A DNA stretch of 64,000 bases, from contig CAWALL010000014.1 of NCBI GenBank assembly GCA_963782885.1, positions 124,001-188,000 on the forward strand, in the 5' to 3' direction. The stretch's first letter is position 1; each line of letters begins with the position of its first letter. The translations under genes and the position numbers were made by a program. The notes beneath the pieces are model-generated. The model searched no databases. It had not been told where the DNA came from and saw only the letters and a list, made by a program, of their open reading frames with translations. This document shows, in pieces, positions 20,500 through 29,506 of this stretch. The stretch is from DATAOG01 sp963782885 (GTDB lineage Bacteria > Pseudomonadota > Alphaproteobacteria > Geminicoccales > Geminicoccaceae).

Positions 20500-21405
20500 T
20501 CACTCAGGGGCTCGTCGTCGGCGCTTGCGCGGTTGGGCATGCTCGGCGGTCGCGTGCGCCAGCCAGTCGACCGCTCCCGGTGTCGCATGCCAGGCCGTGC
20601 CGTGGGCGCGCGCGTATTCGGCGGCTTCGTCCTCGCCGCCCCAGGTGACGTAGGCCGGCGGCTCATCCGGCAGCTTCTTCTCGCCCGACAGGTATGCGGG
20701 CACGTGGGCATTGCTCTCGAGAGCCTCGGCCAGGCGTGATCGCGCCTGCTTGCCGTCGCCACCGGTCCGAAAGGCCAAAAGCGCCTTCGTGTAGCTCCAA
20801 GTGGTGCCGGCATCCTCGTCGTACTGCTTCAGGAGTTGAGCGAGGCCGGCGTCGTCACCGATCGCCAGCAGGCAGGCCGCGAGCAGGTCCCGGATGCCCT
20901 GGTTGTCGTTGGGGTTCAGGCGCAGCATGTCGCGATAGTGGGCGATCGCGGCGTCGCCCTCGCCCATGGCCCAAAGCGTCTGGGCGAGACCGCAACGGGC
21001 GCGCATGTACGGCCGGGTCTCGAGCAGCCCCCAGAAATGGCCGACGTCTTCCTTGAAGCTGCGCGGGCCGAGCGCGAGTTCGCCCGCTTCGACCCCCTTG
21101 GCGTACAGATCACGGGCTTCCTGAAGCGATTTTGCGCTTTCTTCGGCGAGCAGGACATAGGCATCGGTGCACAGCGGCGAGATCTCGAGCGCGCGTCTGG
21201 CGAGAGTGATGCAAGCCCGGCGGCCGGACGTCTCCCAGGCGCGGTAGATCACCTCCTGGGCTTGATTGAGCTTGGCCTCCAGCGCCCGGCCGCGGTGGCT
21301 CGAACGAAAGGCTTGCATCGCGGCGCGGTCGGGCAGCTGCGAGGTCGAAGCCGCAGCCGTCCTCTTGCTCGGCGCCGGCCGTTTGGCGCCCGGCTGTCTG
21401 GGCAT
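20500..21405 (-). CDS. Tetratricopeptide-repeat protein (ST7-like)
   Basis: 301 residues. Helical repeats run from about residue 45 to 225: ACITLARRALEISPLCTDAYVLLAEES, RARCGLAQTLWAMGEGDAAIAHYRDML and GIRDLLAACLLAIGDDAGL fit TPR consensus positions (W/L/G/Y/A). The N-terminus is basic (RPAPSKRT) and the C-terminus ends with a lysine/arginine-rich tail. Similar proteins are found in many proteobacteria, where they are sometimes called ST7-like after a eukaryotic homologue; their role is unknown, presumably protein-protein interaction in the cytoplasm. Confidence 0.8.
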   Translation of the reverse strand: MPRQPGAKRPAPSKRTAAASTSQLPDRAAMQAFRSSHRGRALEAKLNQAQEVIYRAWETSGRRACITLARRALEISPLCTDAYVLLAEESAKSLQEARDLYAKGVEAGELALGPRSFKEDVGHFWGLLETRPYMRARCGLAQTLWAMGEGDAAIAHYRDMLRLNPNDNQGIRDLLAACLLAIGDDAGLAQLLKQYDEDAGTTWSYTKALLAFRTGGDGKQARSRLAEALESNAHVPAYLSGEKKLPDEPPAYVTWGGEDEAAEYARAHGTAWHATPGAVDWLAHATAEHAQPRKRRRRAPE

Positions 21406-21516
21406 CGCTGATCAGGCTCCGCTGAAGGGTCGAGCGATGGGTCGCGGTGGCCCATGGTCGCCTCATTGGCGCGCAGCCGCAACCCCGCGGTGCGCATGAT
21501 CTGCATTCCCTCGCGC

Positions 21517-22791
21517 TCAGTCTTCGGCAGGCTCCCCCGGCTCCTCGAGCGGCCAGAGCAGCAGGCCGCCGATCACGAAAAACGCCAGGATGGTGGCGAT
21601 GCCGAGCCGCTGGCTGCCGGTCCAATAAGTCACCGTGCCGAGCAGGAACGGGCCGATGTAGGCGGTGATCTTGCCGGTCAGCGCGTAGAGGCCGAACATC
21701 TCGGTGCGGACCTCGGCGGGGGCGAGCCGCGCCATCAGCGAGCGGCTCGCGGCCTGGGTCGGGCCGACGAAGATCCCGAGCAGGCCGCCTGCGATCCAAA
21801 AGTACAAGGGATCGGTCGCCAGCACCGCGGCGAGGCCGCACACCAGCAGGCCCGCGAGCCCGATCAGGATCGTGCGTTTGGCGCCGAGCCAGTCGTCGAC
21901 CCAGGCGAAGCCCAGCGCGCCCAGACCGGCGGTGACGTTCAGGAGGATGCCGAACTTGATCACCTCGGCGATCGCCATGCCGAAGGTGCCGGCGGCGTAG
22001 ATGCCGCCGAAGGCGAACAGCGTGTTGAGCCCGTCGGTATAGATCATGCGCGCGATCAGGAAGCGGCCGATCGTCCGGTAGCGCCCGAGGTTCGCGAAGG
22101 TATGGCGGAGCTGGGCCAAGCCCCGGCGCACCGCCTCCGCGGCCGGCAGCCCGGCGCTCTGGCGATCGGGCGTGAACAGGAACAGCGGCAGGCTGAACAC
22201 CGCGAGCCACAAGCCCACCAGCGGGCCGGAGATCCGGACGTCCTCCGCCTGGCTCTGGTCGAGGCCGAAGGGTGCGGGCTCGGCCTCGACGAAGCCGTAG
22301 AGGACCAGGATCAGGCAGACGAGGCCACCGGCGTAGCCCAGGCCCCAGCCCCAGCCGGACAGGCGGCCGAGGTACTGGCGGCTCACGATCTCGGGCAGCA
22401 TCGCGTTGTAGAACACGCCGGCGATCTCGAAGGCGAGATTGGTCAGCGCCGCGATCGCAAGGACCATCAGCGCGACCTCGGGGCTGGGCCGGCCGTACCA
22501 GAGCAGGCCGCAACCGATCACCGCGATCACGGTCCAGACGAACAGCCAGGGCTTGCGACGACCGCCGGCATCGGCGACCGCGCCGAGGATCGGGCTCGCG
22601 ATCGCGATCGCGATCCCGCTGGCCGACATCGCCCAGCCCCACTCGGCGGTGCCGGCGACCTCATTCGCGGCAATGCCCTTGGTGTAATAGGTCGCGTAGA
22701 CGAAGGTGATGATCACCGCGGAGAAGGCGGAGTTCGCCCAGTCGTAGAGGGCCCAGGAAACCTGCCCGAGGCGGGTGGCGCGCGCGCTCAT
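21517..22791 (-). CDS. MFS transporter, UMF1/Atg22-like family
   Basis: About 424 residues with some 12 hydrophobic segments. QVSWALYDWANSAFSAVIITF at the start is the signature of the UMF1 group (vacuole effluxer Atg22-like), as is AGVFYNAMLPEIVS. The central charged region (residues about 200-250) separates two six-helix halves. Substrates of bacterial members are unknown; fungal Atg22 exports amino acids. Start ATG 22791 is chosen because the conserved sequence begins soon after; GTG 22824 would add 11 residues. Neither start has a clear Shine-Dalgarno site. Confidence 0.88.
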   Translation of the reverse strand: MSARATRLGQVSWALYDWANSAFSAVIITFVYATYYTKGIAANEVAGTAEWGWAMSASGIAIAIASPILGAVADAGGRRKPWLFVWTVIAVIGCGLLWYGRPSPEVALMVLAIAALTNLAFEIAGVFYNAMLPEIVSRQYLGRLSGWGWGLGYAGGLVCLILVLYGFVEAEPAPFGLDQSQAEDVRISGPLVGLWLAVFSLPLFLFTPDRQSAGLPAAEAVRRGLAQLRHTFANLGRYRTIGRFLIARMIYTDGLNTLFAFGGIYAAGTFGMAIAEVIKFGILLNVTAGLGALGFAWVDDWLGAKRTILIGLAGLLVCGLAAVLATDPLYFWIAGGLLGIFVGPTQAASRSLMARLAPAEVRTEMFGLYALTGKITAYIGPFLLGTVTYWTGSQRLGIATILAFFVIGGLLLWPLEEPGEPAED

Positions 22792-22924
22792 CGCCGCGGT
22801 ATGCCCGGCGCGCTTACGCGACACAAGCTCGAAGCGCCAGAGAACACGGTGCCGGTCTCCCCTCGCGCCGCGAGCGCGCTATGATCGCGGCCGGAGACGA
22901 CCTCGGCTCAGGGAGGAGCGGGCC

Positions 22925-23638
22925 ATGACCGTCATGCAGGTTCCCTCAGCGCCACCGCCGTTCGGTGCCGCGGAGATCGGTGCGCTCGCGCACCTCTATC
23001 GGGGCGAGATGTACCGCAGCAAGATCTGGCGCTCGCGGCTGGACACCACCACCAACTGGGCGGTCGTGACCACCGGCATCGCGATCTCGGCGACCTTCAG
23101 CAGCGCCGCGGCCTCGCCGCTGCCGATGGTCCTGGTCTCGTTCCTGGTCGGGGTCTTCTTGATCTTCGAAGCCCGGCGCTACCGCTACTTCGACATCTGG
23201 CGGACGCGGGTCCGGGTCATGGAGACCTGCTTCTTCGGGCCGCTCCTGCGCGGCCAGGGCCTGCGCATGGACAACGGCTGGGGCGAGGTGCTGGCCGACG
23301 ACTACGCCGACATCCACTTCCACATCAGCATCTTCGAGGCCGCCGGCCGGCGTCTGCGGCGCAACTACAGCTGGATCTTCGCGGTCCAGATCGTCAGCTA
23401 TTGGGGCAAGATCGGGATCCACCCGGTGCCGATCACTTCGCTCCAGGAGCTGTGGACGCGCACCGCGGTCGGCCCCCTGCCGGGGCAGATCGTGCTGCTG
23501 CTCGGCACGGCGTTCTATCTCGGCCTGCTCGCTCTCGGCATCGGCACGCTGCCGCGGCAGAAGGCGGTCGGCCGGGTGCACCGGCTGCGCGGCTCTTCGG
23601 ACCGAATCCGCGAGCTGGCCGCGACCGAGGGCTTATGA
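22925..23638 (+). CDS. DUF2270 family membrane protein
   Basis: 237 residues from ATG 22925 with GGAGG about 8 nt upstream. It opens with HLYRGEMYRSKIWRSRLDTTTNWAV and two close hydrophobic segments (about 43-85), then FEARRYRYFDIWRTRVRVMET, NYSWIFAVQIVSYWGKI and a last membrane helix near LLGTAFYLGLLALG: the DUF2270 pattern. Integral membrane protein of unknown role. It is divergent from the MFS gene across a 133-nt intergenic region that should contain both promoters. Confidence 0.85.
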   Translation: MTVMQVPSAPPPFGAAEIGALAHLYRGEMYRSKIWRSRLDTTTNWAVVTTGIAISATFSSAAASPLPMVLVSFLVGVFLIFEARRYRYFDIWRTRVRVMETCFFGPLLRGQGLRMDNGWGEVLADDYADIHFHISIFEAAGRRLRRNYSWIFAVQIVSYWGKIGIHPVPITSLQELWTRTAVGPLPGQIVLLLGTAFYLGLLALGIGTLPRQKAVGRVHRLRGSSDRIRELAATEGL

Positions 23639-23749
23639 GTGGCCCTCGACTGAGTGGCCCTCGACGGGGCGGTCCGCGCGAGCGCCTCGTCAGCGCGCGC
23701 CGGGCGCGCTAGATAGAGGGCGGGCAACCTCGACAACGGAGCGACCACC

Positions 23750-24301
23750 GTGGCCCCGACAACCCCGATCTGCGACTTCGGCGAGGCGGCAAAGCCGTTC
23801 GATCTGCCGGCGACCGACGGCCGGCGTTACACCCTCGAGGACGTCCGCGGCGCCAAGGGCACGCTGGTGATGTTCATCTGCAACCACTGCCCCTACGTCA
23901 AGGCGGTGCTCGACCGGATCATCCGCGATGCCAAGGATCTGAAGGAGCACGGCATCGGCGTGATCGCGATCAACGCCAACGATCCGGTCGCCTATCCGGA
24001 CGACAGCTTCGCCAACATGAAGCGGCTGGCCGAGGCCAAGCAGCTGCCGTTCCCGTACGCATTCGACGAGTCCCAGGCGGTCGCGCGCGCCTATGGCGCG
24101 GTCTGCACGCCGGACTTCTTCGGCTACAACGCCGATCTCGAGCTGCAGTACCGCGGCCGCCTGGACGCCTCGAAGACGACCCCGGTGCCGGGCGCGATCC
24201 GCGAGCTCTACGAGGCGATGGTCCAGATCGCCGAGACCGGCCGCGGCCCCGACGACCAGATCCCCTCGATGGGCTGCTCGATCAAGTGGAAGATGGCTTA
24301 G
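23750..24301 (+). CDS. Thioredoxin-fold AhpC/TSA-like protein
   Basis: 183 residues from GTG 23750 (GGAG 7 nt upstream). The AhpC/TSA-type fold starts at FDLPATDGRRYTLEDV; the active site is MFICNHCPYVKAV, a CxxC that resembles thioredoxin more than peroxiredoxin and is typical of this thioredoxin family group. The conserved AVCTPDFFGY cis-Pro loop is present. It is likely a cytoplasmic thiol oxidoreductase because no signal peptide is present. Substrate unknown. Confidence 0.87.
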   Translation: MAPTTPICDFGEAAKPFDLPATDGRRYTLEDVRGAKGTLVMFICNHCPYVKAVLDRIIRDAKDLKEHGIGVIAINANDPVAYPDDSFANMKRLAEAKQLPFPYAFDESQAVARAYGAVCTPDFFGYNADLELQYRGRLDASKTTPVPGAIRELYEAMVQIAETGRGPDDQIPSMGCSIKWKMA

Positions 24302-25035
24302 GACTGCCGGCCAGGCGCCAGCCCGACCATCCCCGGTCGCCTCAATGTTCGGCCTGGTTAGCTTTGGGCACCGATCGGAACAGACTCGGGCCATGGACCG
24401 GACCCCGGCCGCGGTCCGATCGCCCCGAGGCGCCGCCGACCAGACGGCGAGCTCGAAAGTTCTGAGGCTTGCAACACGTGATCCGGCCCGCGCCGGCCCG
24501 AGGCCAGGCGGCCAGCAGTCTTCACCGATGGTTAACTCGGGCCGGTGTAACCCTCTCTTCGGATGGTCCGTGTGACCGTAGGAATTTGCGCCCAGCTTGC
24601 CGGCGGCCGGACGGACTCCCAGGATCTCATGGACCATCGAGCCTGGGCAGGGTAGCGGCCAATGGTTGCTGAAACGTTAACCGGCCGGACGGGGCGCCGG
24701 GCGGCGAGCAGGGGTGCTGCCGAGGGCCAGTGCAGAGGCCACTCGATTTCCCAGATCGACGCTTTGGCCGGCCCGTCTCTCTTTGAATGTTCGTGGGTCG
24801 TTGGATGTTCGCGGGTCGGGAGACGCCGCGGCTCGCGCGCCGGCGGCCGCCCGGGGGGCGCGGATCAGGTGGAGCATCACTGAGCGATGATCGCGACCAC
24901 GATTGACGGCGGGCTATCGGCGCACCCTTGGCCCGGAGCCGGCGGCGGTGCGGACGGGCGCCGGCCCCGGTCGCAGGGCTCGGGCCCGCGACCGCCCGGA
25001 GCTGACCCCGCCCTGGCCCACGGCTAGAGACTTCG
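24302..25035. other. 734-nt intergenic region, no gene recognised
   Basis: Six-frame reading shows only short, biased frames without recognisable domains, and no tRNA or hairpin-plus-T terminator stood out. Part of it must hold the ubiD promoter. A decayed gene cannot be excluded. Confidence 0.4.
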
Positions 25036-26529
25036 ATGGCTTACGAGTCCTTGCGCGACTTCATCGACCACCTCGAGCGGACCGGGCGCCTGGTGCGGGT
25101 CAAGGCGCCGGTTTCGCCGGTGCTCGAGATCACCGAGATCCAGACCCGCCTCCTGGCCGAACGCGGGCCGGCCGTCCTGTTCGAGACCGTCGAGGGCAGC
25201 GCCATGCCGGTGCTCGCCAACCTGTTCGGCACGGTCGAGCGGGTCGCGTGGGGCATGAACCGCGAGCCCGGGCAGCTGCGCACGCTTGGCGAAATGCTGG
25301 CGTTCCTCAAGCAGCCGGAGCCGCCCGGCGGCTGGCGCGAGGCGATCGAGATGGTGCCGCTGATGAAGGCGGCGTTGGCGATGAAGCCCAGGACCGTCGC
25401 GCGGGCACCCTGCCAGGAGGTCGTGCTCGAGGGCGAGGCGATCGACCTCGGGCGGCTGCCGGTCCAGACCTGCTGGCCGGGCGAACCCGCGCCCTTGATC
25501 ACCTGGCCGCTGGTCGTGACCAGAGGACCGGGCAGCGAGCGGGCCGACGGCTTCAATCTCGGCATCTACCGGATGCAGGTGACCGGTCGCACCACGACGC
25601 TGATGCGCTGGCTGAAGCACCGGGGCGGCGCCCAGCACCATCGCCGCTGGCAGGCCGAACGGCGCGACCCCCTGCCCGCGGCCGCGGTGATCGGCGCCGA
25701 CCCCGGCACCATCCTGGCGGCGGTGACGCCGGTCCCGGATACGATGTCGGAATACCAGTTCGCGGGCCTGCTGCGTGGCAAGCGGGTCGAGCTCGCCCCC
25801 TGCGTCTCGGTGCCGCTCAAGGTGCCGGCCACCGCCGAGATCGTGCTCGAAGGCCTGGTCAGCCTCGACGACTACGGCGACGAAGGACCCTACGGCGATC
25901 ACACCGGCTACTACAACGCCGTCGAGAAATTCCCGGTGTTCACGGTCACCGCGATGACCATGCGCCGCGACCCGATCTATCTCTCCACGTTCACCGGCCG
26001 GCCGCCCGACGAGCCCTCGGTGCTCGGCGAGGCTCTCAACGAAGTTTTTCTCCCACTTTTCAAGCAGCAGTTCCCGGAGGTCGTGGACTTCTGGCTGCCG
26101 CCCGAGGGCTGCTCCTACCGGGTCGCGGTCGTGACGATCAGAAAAGCCTACCCGGGCCACGCCAAGCGCGTGATGCTGGGCGTCTGGTCCTACCTGCGCC
26201 AGTTCACCTACACCAAGTTCGTGATCGTCACCGACGACGACATCGACGCCCGCAGCTGGCCGGACGTGATCTGGGCGATCTCGACCCGGGTCGACCCCGC
26301 CCGCGACCTCACCATCCTCGAGAACACGCCGATCGACTACCTCGATTTCGCCGCACCGGAATCCGGGCTAGGCAGCAAGCTCGGCATCGACGCGACCAAC
26401 AAGTGGCGGCCCGAGACCAGGCGCGAGTGGGGCAGGAAGATCCGCATGGCGGACGAGATCATCACCCGGGTGACCTCGCGCTGGGCCGACTACGGCCTGC
26501 CCGGTTCCGGCAAACCGATCTGGAAGTAG
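25036..26529 (+). CDS. ubiD: UbiD family decarboxylase
   Basis: 497 residues, full length. The N-terminus SLRDFIDHLERTGRLVRVK, the FNLGIYRMQV and MRWLKHRGGAQHH prFMN-binding segments, the glycine-rich GDEGPYGDHTGYYN with a catalytic-region Glu, and the C-terminal TRVDPARDLTILENTPIDYLDF are all characteristic. UbiD uses prenylated FMN for reversible decarboxylation of 3-polyprenyl-4-hydroxybenzoate in ubiquinone synthesis. The cofactor-making partner ubiX is not in the window. Start ATG 25036. Confidence 0.94.
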   Translation: MAYESLRDFIDHLERTGRLVRVKAPVSPVLEITEIQTRLLAERGPAVLFETVEGSAMPVLANLFGTVERVAWGMNREPGQLRTLGEMLAFLKQPEPPGGWREAIEMVPLMKAALAMKPRTVARAPCQEVVLEGEAIDLGRLPVQTCWPGEPAPLITWPLVVTRGPGSERADGFNLGIYRMQVTGRTTTLMRWLKHRGGAQHHRRWQAERRDPLPAAAVIGADPGTILAAVTPVPDTMSEYQFAGLLRGKRVELAPCVSVPLKVPATAEIVLEGLVSLDDYGDEGPYGDHTGYYNAVEKFPVFTVTAMTMRRDPIYLSTFTGRPPDEPSVLGEALNEVFLPLFKQQFPEVVDFWLPPEGCSYRVAVVTIRKAYPGHAKRVMLGVWSYLRQFTYTKFVIVTDDDIDARSWPDVIWAISTRVDPARDLTILENTPIDYLDFAAPESGLGSKLGIDATNKWRPETRREWGRKIRMADEIITRVTSRWADYGLPGSGKPIWK

Positions 26530-26775
26530 CCCTCATCCCCAGCGCGTCGCCCATCCCAACCCGCCCGGCCCTCGAAGTCTGCGGATCGATGGCGATCCGG
26601 GAGCGAAGTCCTGAGGCCTGACGGAGCCTCATAACTCTTAGTATATGCCTCAACCAACTGCGCTCGTGAAAGGGTTCCTGCGCGTTTATTTTAGATGCGA
26701 AAAAATTCCTGAACTAGGTTGTTTTCATGATACGGCTTCATTCGGACGTTACTTCTTTTCCTTGAACCGAACCAC

Positions 26776-26803
26776 TTGACAAGCCTTGCTCGCCATGTAG
26801 ACT
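26776..26803 (+). promoter_or_regulatory. Candidate sigma-70 promoter in an AT-rich intergenic region
   Basis: TTGACA (26776-26781), 16-nt spacer, TAGACT (26798-26803), about 100 nt before the secreted-protein gene at 26902. The surrounding 26626-26900 stretch is much richer in A+T than its neighbours and contains no gene. The long leader after the promoter could have regulatory structure, but none is obvious. Confidence 0.45.
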
Positions 26804-26901
26804 GAATAGTGAAGGTGGGACGGACGGCGAAAACGTCGTCCGGTTGGGGCGATCGTCGCAAGTGCTAAGGCCGGCGGCGATCTTAGCTCTGGGGGAATCA
26901 C

Positions 26902-27393
26902 ATGAAAAAGTTCCTGTCGACCGGCTCGCTCGTGGCCGGACTGCTGGTATTCGGGCATGGTACGGGGGCCGTCGCTGAGGTCGCGAAGTTGCCACCGTCA
27001 GGGACCACGCATTTCACCACCTACTTCTCCGTGCGGACCCTCTCGGACCTGAAAATGGTCGAGGACAGCTCCATGACCGCGGTCGAGCTTGTCGGCATTA
27101 CCCGCAATCCTGACGGCAAGCCCTACTTCGACAACATGGTGGTCCGCTGCCTGGCCGATATCCGGAACGTCAAAGGCCAGCAGGAACTGTATGGCACCTG
27201 CAAGGAGACCGACGCCGACGGCGATAGTACCTCGACCACTTTCGACAGTAAGGCGCACTATTTCATTGGCGGGACCGGCAAGTACAAGGGGATTTCCGGG
27301 ACTGCGCCGTTTACGGTTCAGAGCCTGCCGGCACCGGGTGAAGGCCTCGGCGCGCTCATCATACCGCACGAGGTCACTTGGAAGCTCGAGTGA
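26902..27393 (+). CDS. Secreted protein with allene-oxide-cyclase-like barrel features
   Basis: 163 residues from ATG 26902, preceded by GGGGGA. Residues 1-25 form a signal peptide (MKKFLSTGSLVAGLLVFG ... GAVAE). The mature domain is beta-rich and has a glycine-rich GGTGKYKGISGTAPF turn followed by a final strand, the pattern seen in AOC-barrel and dirigent-like secreted proteins. VRCLADIR and YGTCKET may form one disulfide. Substrate and role are unknown. The gene is set in an AT-rich island with its own promoter. Confidence 0.72.
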   Translation: MKKFLSTGSLVAGLLVFGHGTGAVAEVAKLPPSGTTHFTTYFSVRTLSDLKMVEDSSMTAVELVGITRNPDGKPYFDNMVVRCLADIRNVKGQQELYGTCKETDADGDSTSTTFDSKAHYFIGGTGKYKGISGTAPFTVQSLPAPGEGLGALIIPHEVTWKLE

Positions 27394-27446
27394 GCCCAAC
27401 CAGCGTCACAGTAGCGCAACTGGGGTTTGCAATAGAGACTTTCCGT

Positions 27447-27479
27447 GCGGGCGCGTCGGCCACATCGAGACGCGCCCGC
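27447..27479 (+). terminator. GC-rich hairpin after the secreted-protein gene
   Basis: Perfect 11-bp inverted repeat GCGGGCGCGTC / GACGCGCCCGC (27447-27457, 27469-27479) with an 11-nt loop, 54 nt after the stop at 27393; only a weak TTT follows (about 27488). Likely transcription end. The rest of 27480-27824 holds no recognised gene. Confidence 0.5.
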
Positions 27480-27824
27480 CGCGCCGGTTTGCCCTGCGCG
27501 GTAGGGCCGGCCACGGAGCCCTGTTCGAGCACACCTCGGCTCGGCATCGCCCAGGAGGCTTGACTCGGGCATAGACCGAATGGTTCCGTGGCGGCGTGCG
27601 TACCGATCCTCGCGGCCGCCTCGAGGCTAGTGGCGCAGAAGCTCACCTGCCGGGGTCGGGAATGGGATCAGCTGTCCGGGATGGAATCGGCATGTCGGGA
27701 CAGCTACGCGCGCGACCGGCGCTGTGATCCCGCATGTCAGTCGCCGCGGCCAGAGCGTCCGTCCTGTCCTCGGCCCGTCGCATGGTCGGCCGTCGCGCCC
27801 GCTGAGCGCTCTCAGCGGGTTGGC

Positions 27825-28733
27825 ATGACTACGGAAGCCGCGGGCGCCCGGGCGAGCGGGCGGGCGTATCTGCTGCTGACGCTGACCGCACTCTGCTGGG
27901 GCGCGAACGCGATCTTCGGCCGCCTCGCCGTCGGCCAGGTCTCGCCGATGGCGCTGGTCACCTTGCGCTGGCTGGGCGCGCTCGGTCTGCTGGTCGTGTT
28001 CGCCCACGCGCAGGTCCGGCGCGACTGGCCGGCCATCCGCCAGCGCCTGATGTTCGCATCGGCGATGGGCGCGATCTGCTTCACCGTGTTCAACGCGCTC
28101 TATTACGTTGCCGCCCATTCGACCACGGCAATCAACATCGGGATCATCCAGGGCGCGATCCCGGTGTTCGTGCTGGCCGGCGCGCTGGCGGTCGACCGGG
28201 CTCCGGTCGCCGGCCTTCAGCTTGCCGGCGTGCTCGTGACCCTGCTGGGCGTCGTGATCGTCGCCTGCGGCGGCGAGTTCGCGCGCCTGGCGACCTTCAC
28301 CCTCAACTTCGGCGATCTTCTGATGATCGCCGCCTGCGCGATCTATGCCGGTTATACGCTGGCGCTGCGCCGCCGGCCGCCGGTCTCGGCGCTGAGCCTG
28401 TTCACGGTGATGGCCGCCGCTGCGTTCCTGGCCTCGCTGCCGCTGGCGTTGACCGAGGCGGCGCTCGGCCGGTTCCAGTGGCCGACCACGACCGGCTGGG
28501 TCATCCTCGCCCTGGTCACGCTGTTTCCATCGTTCCTGGCCCAGATCTTCTTCATCCAGGGCGTCGCGCTGATCGGCCCGAGCCGGGCCGGCGTGTTCGT
28601 CAACCTGGTGCCGGTGTTCGCCTCGATCCTGGCCCTCCTCGTCCTGAACGAGCCCTTCCAGCCGTTCCACGCGCTGGCGCTCTGCCTGGTGCTGGGCGGC
28701 ATCTGGCTGTCCGAGCGCAGCAAGCCGACCTGA
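27825..28733 (+). CDS. EamA/DMT family transporter
   Basis: 302 residues from ATG 27825, ten predicted membrane helices in two five-helix EamA repeats. The first begins LLTLTALCWGANAIFGRLAVG (WGxNxxxxR-type start); the second begins near FGDLLMIAACAIYAGYTLALRR; the end of helix 10 is typical (LCLVLGGIWLSERSK). This drug/metabolite transporter group exports small metabolites or amino acids; substrate undetermined. The frame extends upstream but ATG 27825 fits the conserved start. Confidence 0.9.
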   Translation: MTTEAAGARASGRAYLLLTLTALCWGANAIFGRLAVGQVSPMALVTLRWLGALGLLVVFAHAQVRRDWPAIRQRLMFASAMGAICFTVFNALYYVAAHSTTAINIGIIQGAIPVFVLAGALAVDRAPVAGLQLAGVLVTLLGVVIVACGGEFARLATFTLNFGDLLMIAACAIYAGYTLALRRRPPVSALSLFTVMAAAAFLASLPLALTEAALGRFQWPTTTGWVILALVTLFPSFLAQIFFIQGVALIGPSRAGVFVNLVPVFASILALLVLNEPFQPFHALALCLVLGGIWLSERSKPT

Positions 28734-28766
28734 CGTCCGCCAGGTGAGCCATCGACCGCCCTCGCC

Positions 28767-28800
28767 ACCCCTTGACAAGGGGTATAACCACCGTCATACC
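28767..28800 (+). promoter_or_regulatory. Promoter/operator of the toxin-antitoxin operon
   Basis: A 17-bp palindrome ACCCCTTGACAAGGGGT (28767-28783) contains the -35 hexamer TTGACA (28772-28777). A second inverted repeat GGTAT / ATACC (28781-28785, 28796-28800) overlaps a -10-like TCATAC (28794-28799, 16-nt spacing). The antitoxin ATG follows at 28807. Two dyads over the core promoter are typical of antitoxin autoregulation. Confidence 0.6.
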
Positions 28801-28806
28801 TCAGCC

Positions 28807-29049
28807 ATGAAGACCGCGATTTCGATCCCCGACCCGGTGTTCGAGGCCGCCGAGCAGCTGGCAAGGCGTCTTGGCAAGTCGCGAAGCCAGCTGTTTGCCG
28901 ATGCGCTCCGCGCCTACCTGGAGCAGCATGCCGACCAAGCGATCACCAGGCGAATCGACGAAATCGTCGATGCCGACCCGGACGCGACCAAGCTCGATCC
29001 GGTGCTCGACGCCTTCCAGCGCGAAACCCTGCGCAAGGTCGAATGGTAG
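28807..29049 (+). CDS. Ribbon-helix-helix antitoxin (MazE/PemI-like)
   Basis: 80 residues from ATG 28807. MKTAISIPDPVFEAAEQLARR is a ribbon-helix-helix DNA-binding start (strand then helix), followed by GKSRSQLFADALRAYLEQH, helix 2 of the fold. The acidic C-terminal half (DEIVDADPDATKLDPVLD) would wrap the toxin. It binds the operator dyads just upstream and neutralises the MazF-like protein encoded directly after it (stop 29047-29049, toxin start 29050). Confidence 0.85.
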   Translation: MKTAISIPDPVFEAAEQLARRLGKSRSQLFADALRAYLEQHADQAITRRIDEIVDADPDATKLDPVLDAFQRETLRKVEW

Positions 29050-29388
29050 GTGCGGCGGGGTGAGGTCTGGTGGGCGGACCTTCCGGAGCCCGCCGGCTCG
29101 GAGCCCGGGTTTCGCCGACCGGTCGTGATCATCCAGGCGGACCCGTTGAACCGGAGTCGGATGAGCACCGTCGTGGTCGCCGCGATTACCAGTAACCTCA
29201 GGCTGCGTGACTTCCCGGGCAACGTCTACCTCTCGCCCCGCGCCACGGGACTCGATCGGCCCTCGGTCGTGAATGCGTCGCAGTTGGCCACGCTGGACCG
29301 TGGTCGGCTGATCCGACACGTCGGCAACGTGGCGAGCGTGAAAATGCGCGAGATCGACCATGGTCTTCGGCTGGTCCTGGCGCTGTAG
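29050..29388 (+). CDS. MazF/PemK family endoribonuclease toxin
   Basis: 112 residues from GTG 29050, directly abutting the antitoxin stop. The MazF fold is clear: MRRGEVWWADLPEPAGSEPG, RPVVIIQADPLNRS, then TVVVAAITSN, NVYLSPRATGLDRPSVVNAS and the final helix. The arginine of RRPVV and the Ser/Thr of AITSN correspond to the RNase site. It cleaves single-stranded mRNA when the antitoxin is degraded. Isolated chromosomal module between a transporter and pmbA. Confidence 0.88.
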   Translation: MRRGEVWWADLPEPAGSEPGFRRPVVIIQADPLNRSRMSTVVVAAITSNLRLRDFPGNVYLSPRATGLDRPSVVNASQLATLDRGRLIRHVGNVASVKMREIDHGLRLVLAL

Positions 29389-29506
29389 GCTGCGACCGCC
29401 GCGATCTTATCGCGCGCGACCGAAATCGCGGCCGGGGCGTGGCGGACAGCGGGGCGCGTGACCATATCTGCGGCACCGGCTGTGAACCCAGGATTGCTGG
29501 TGAGCG

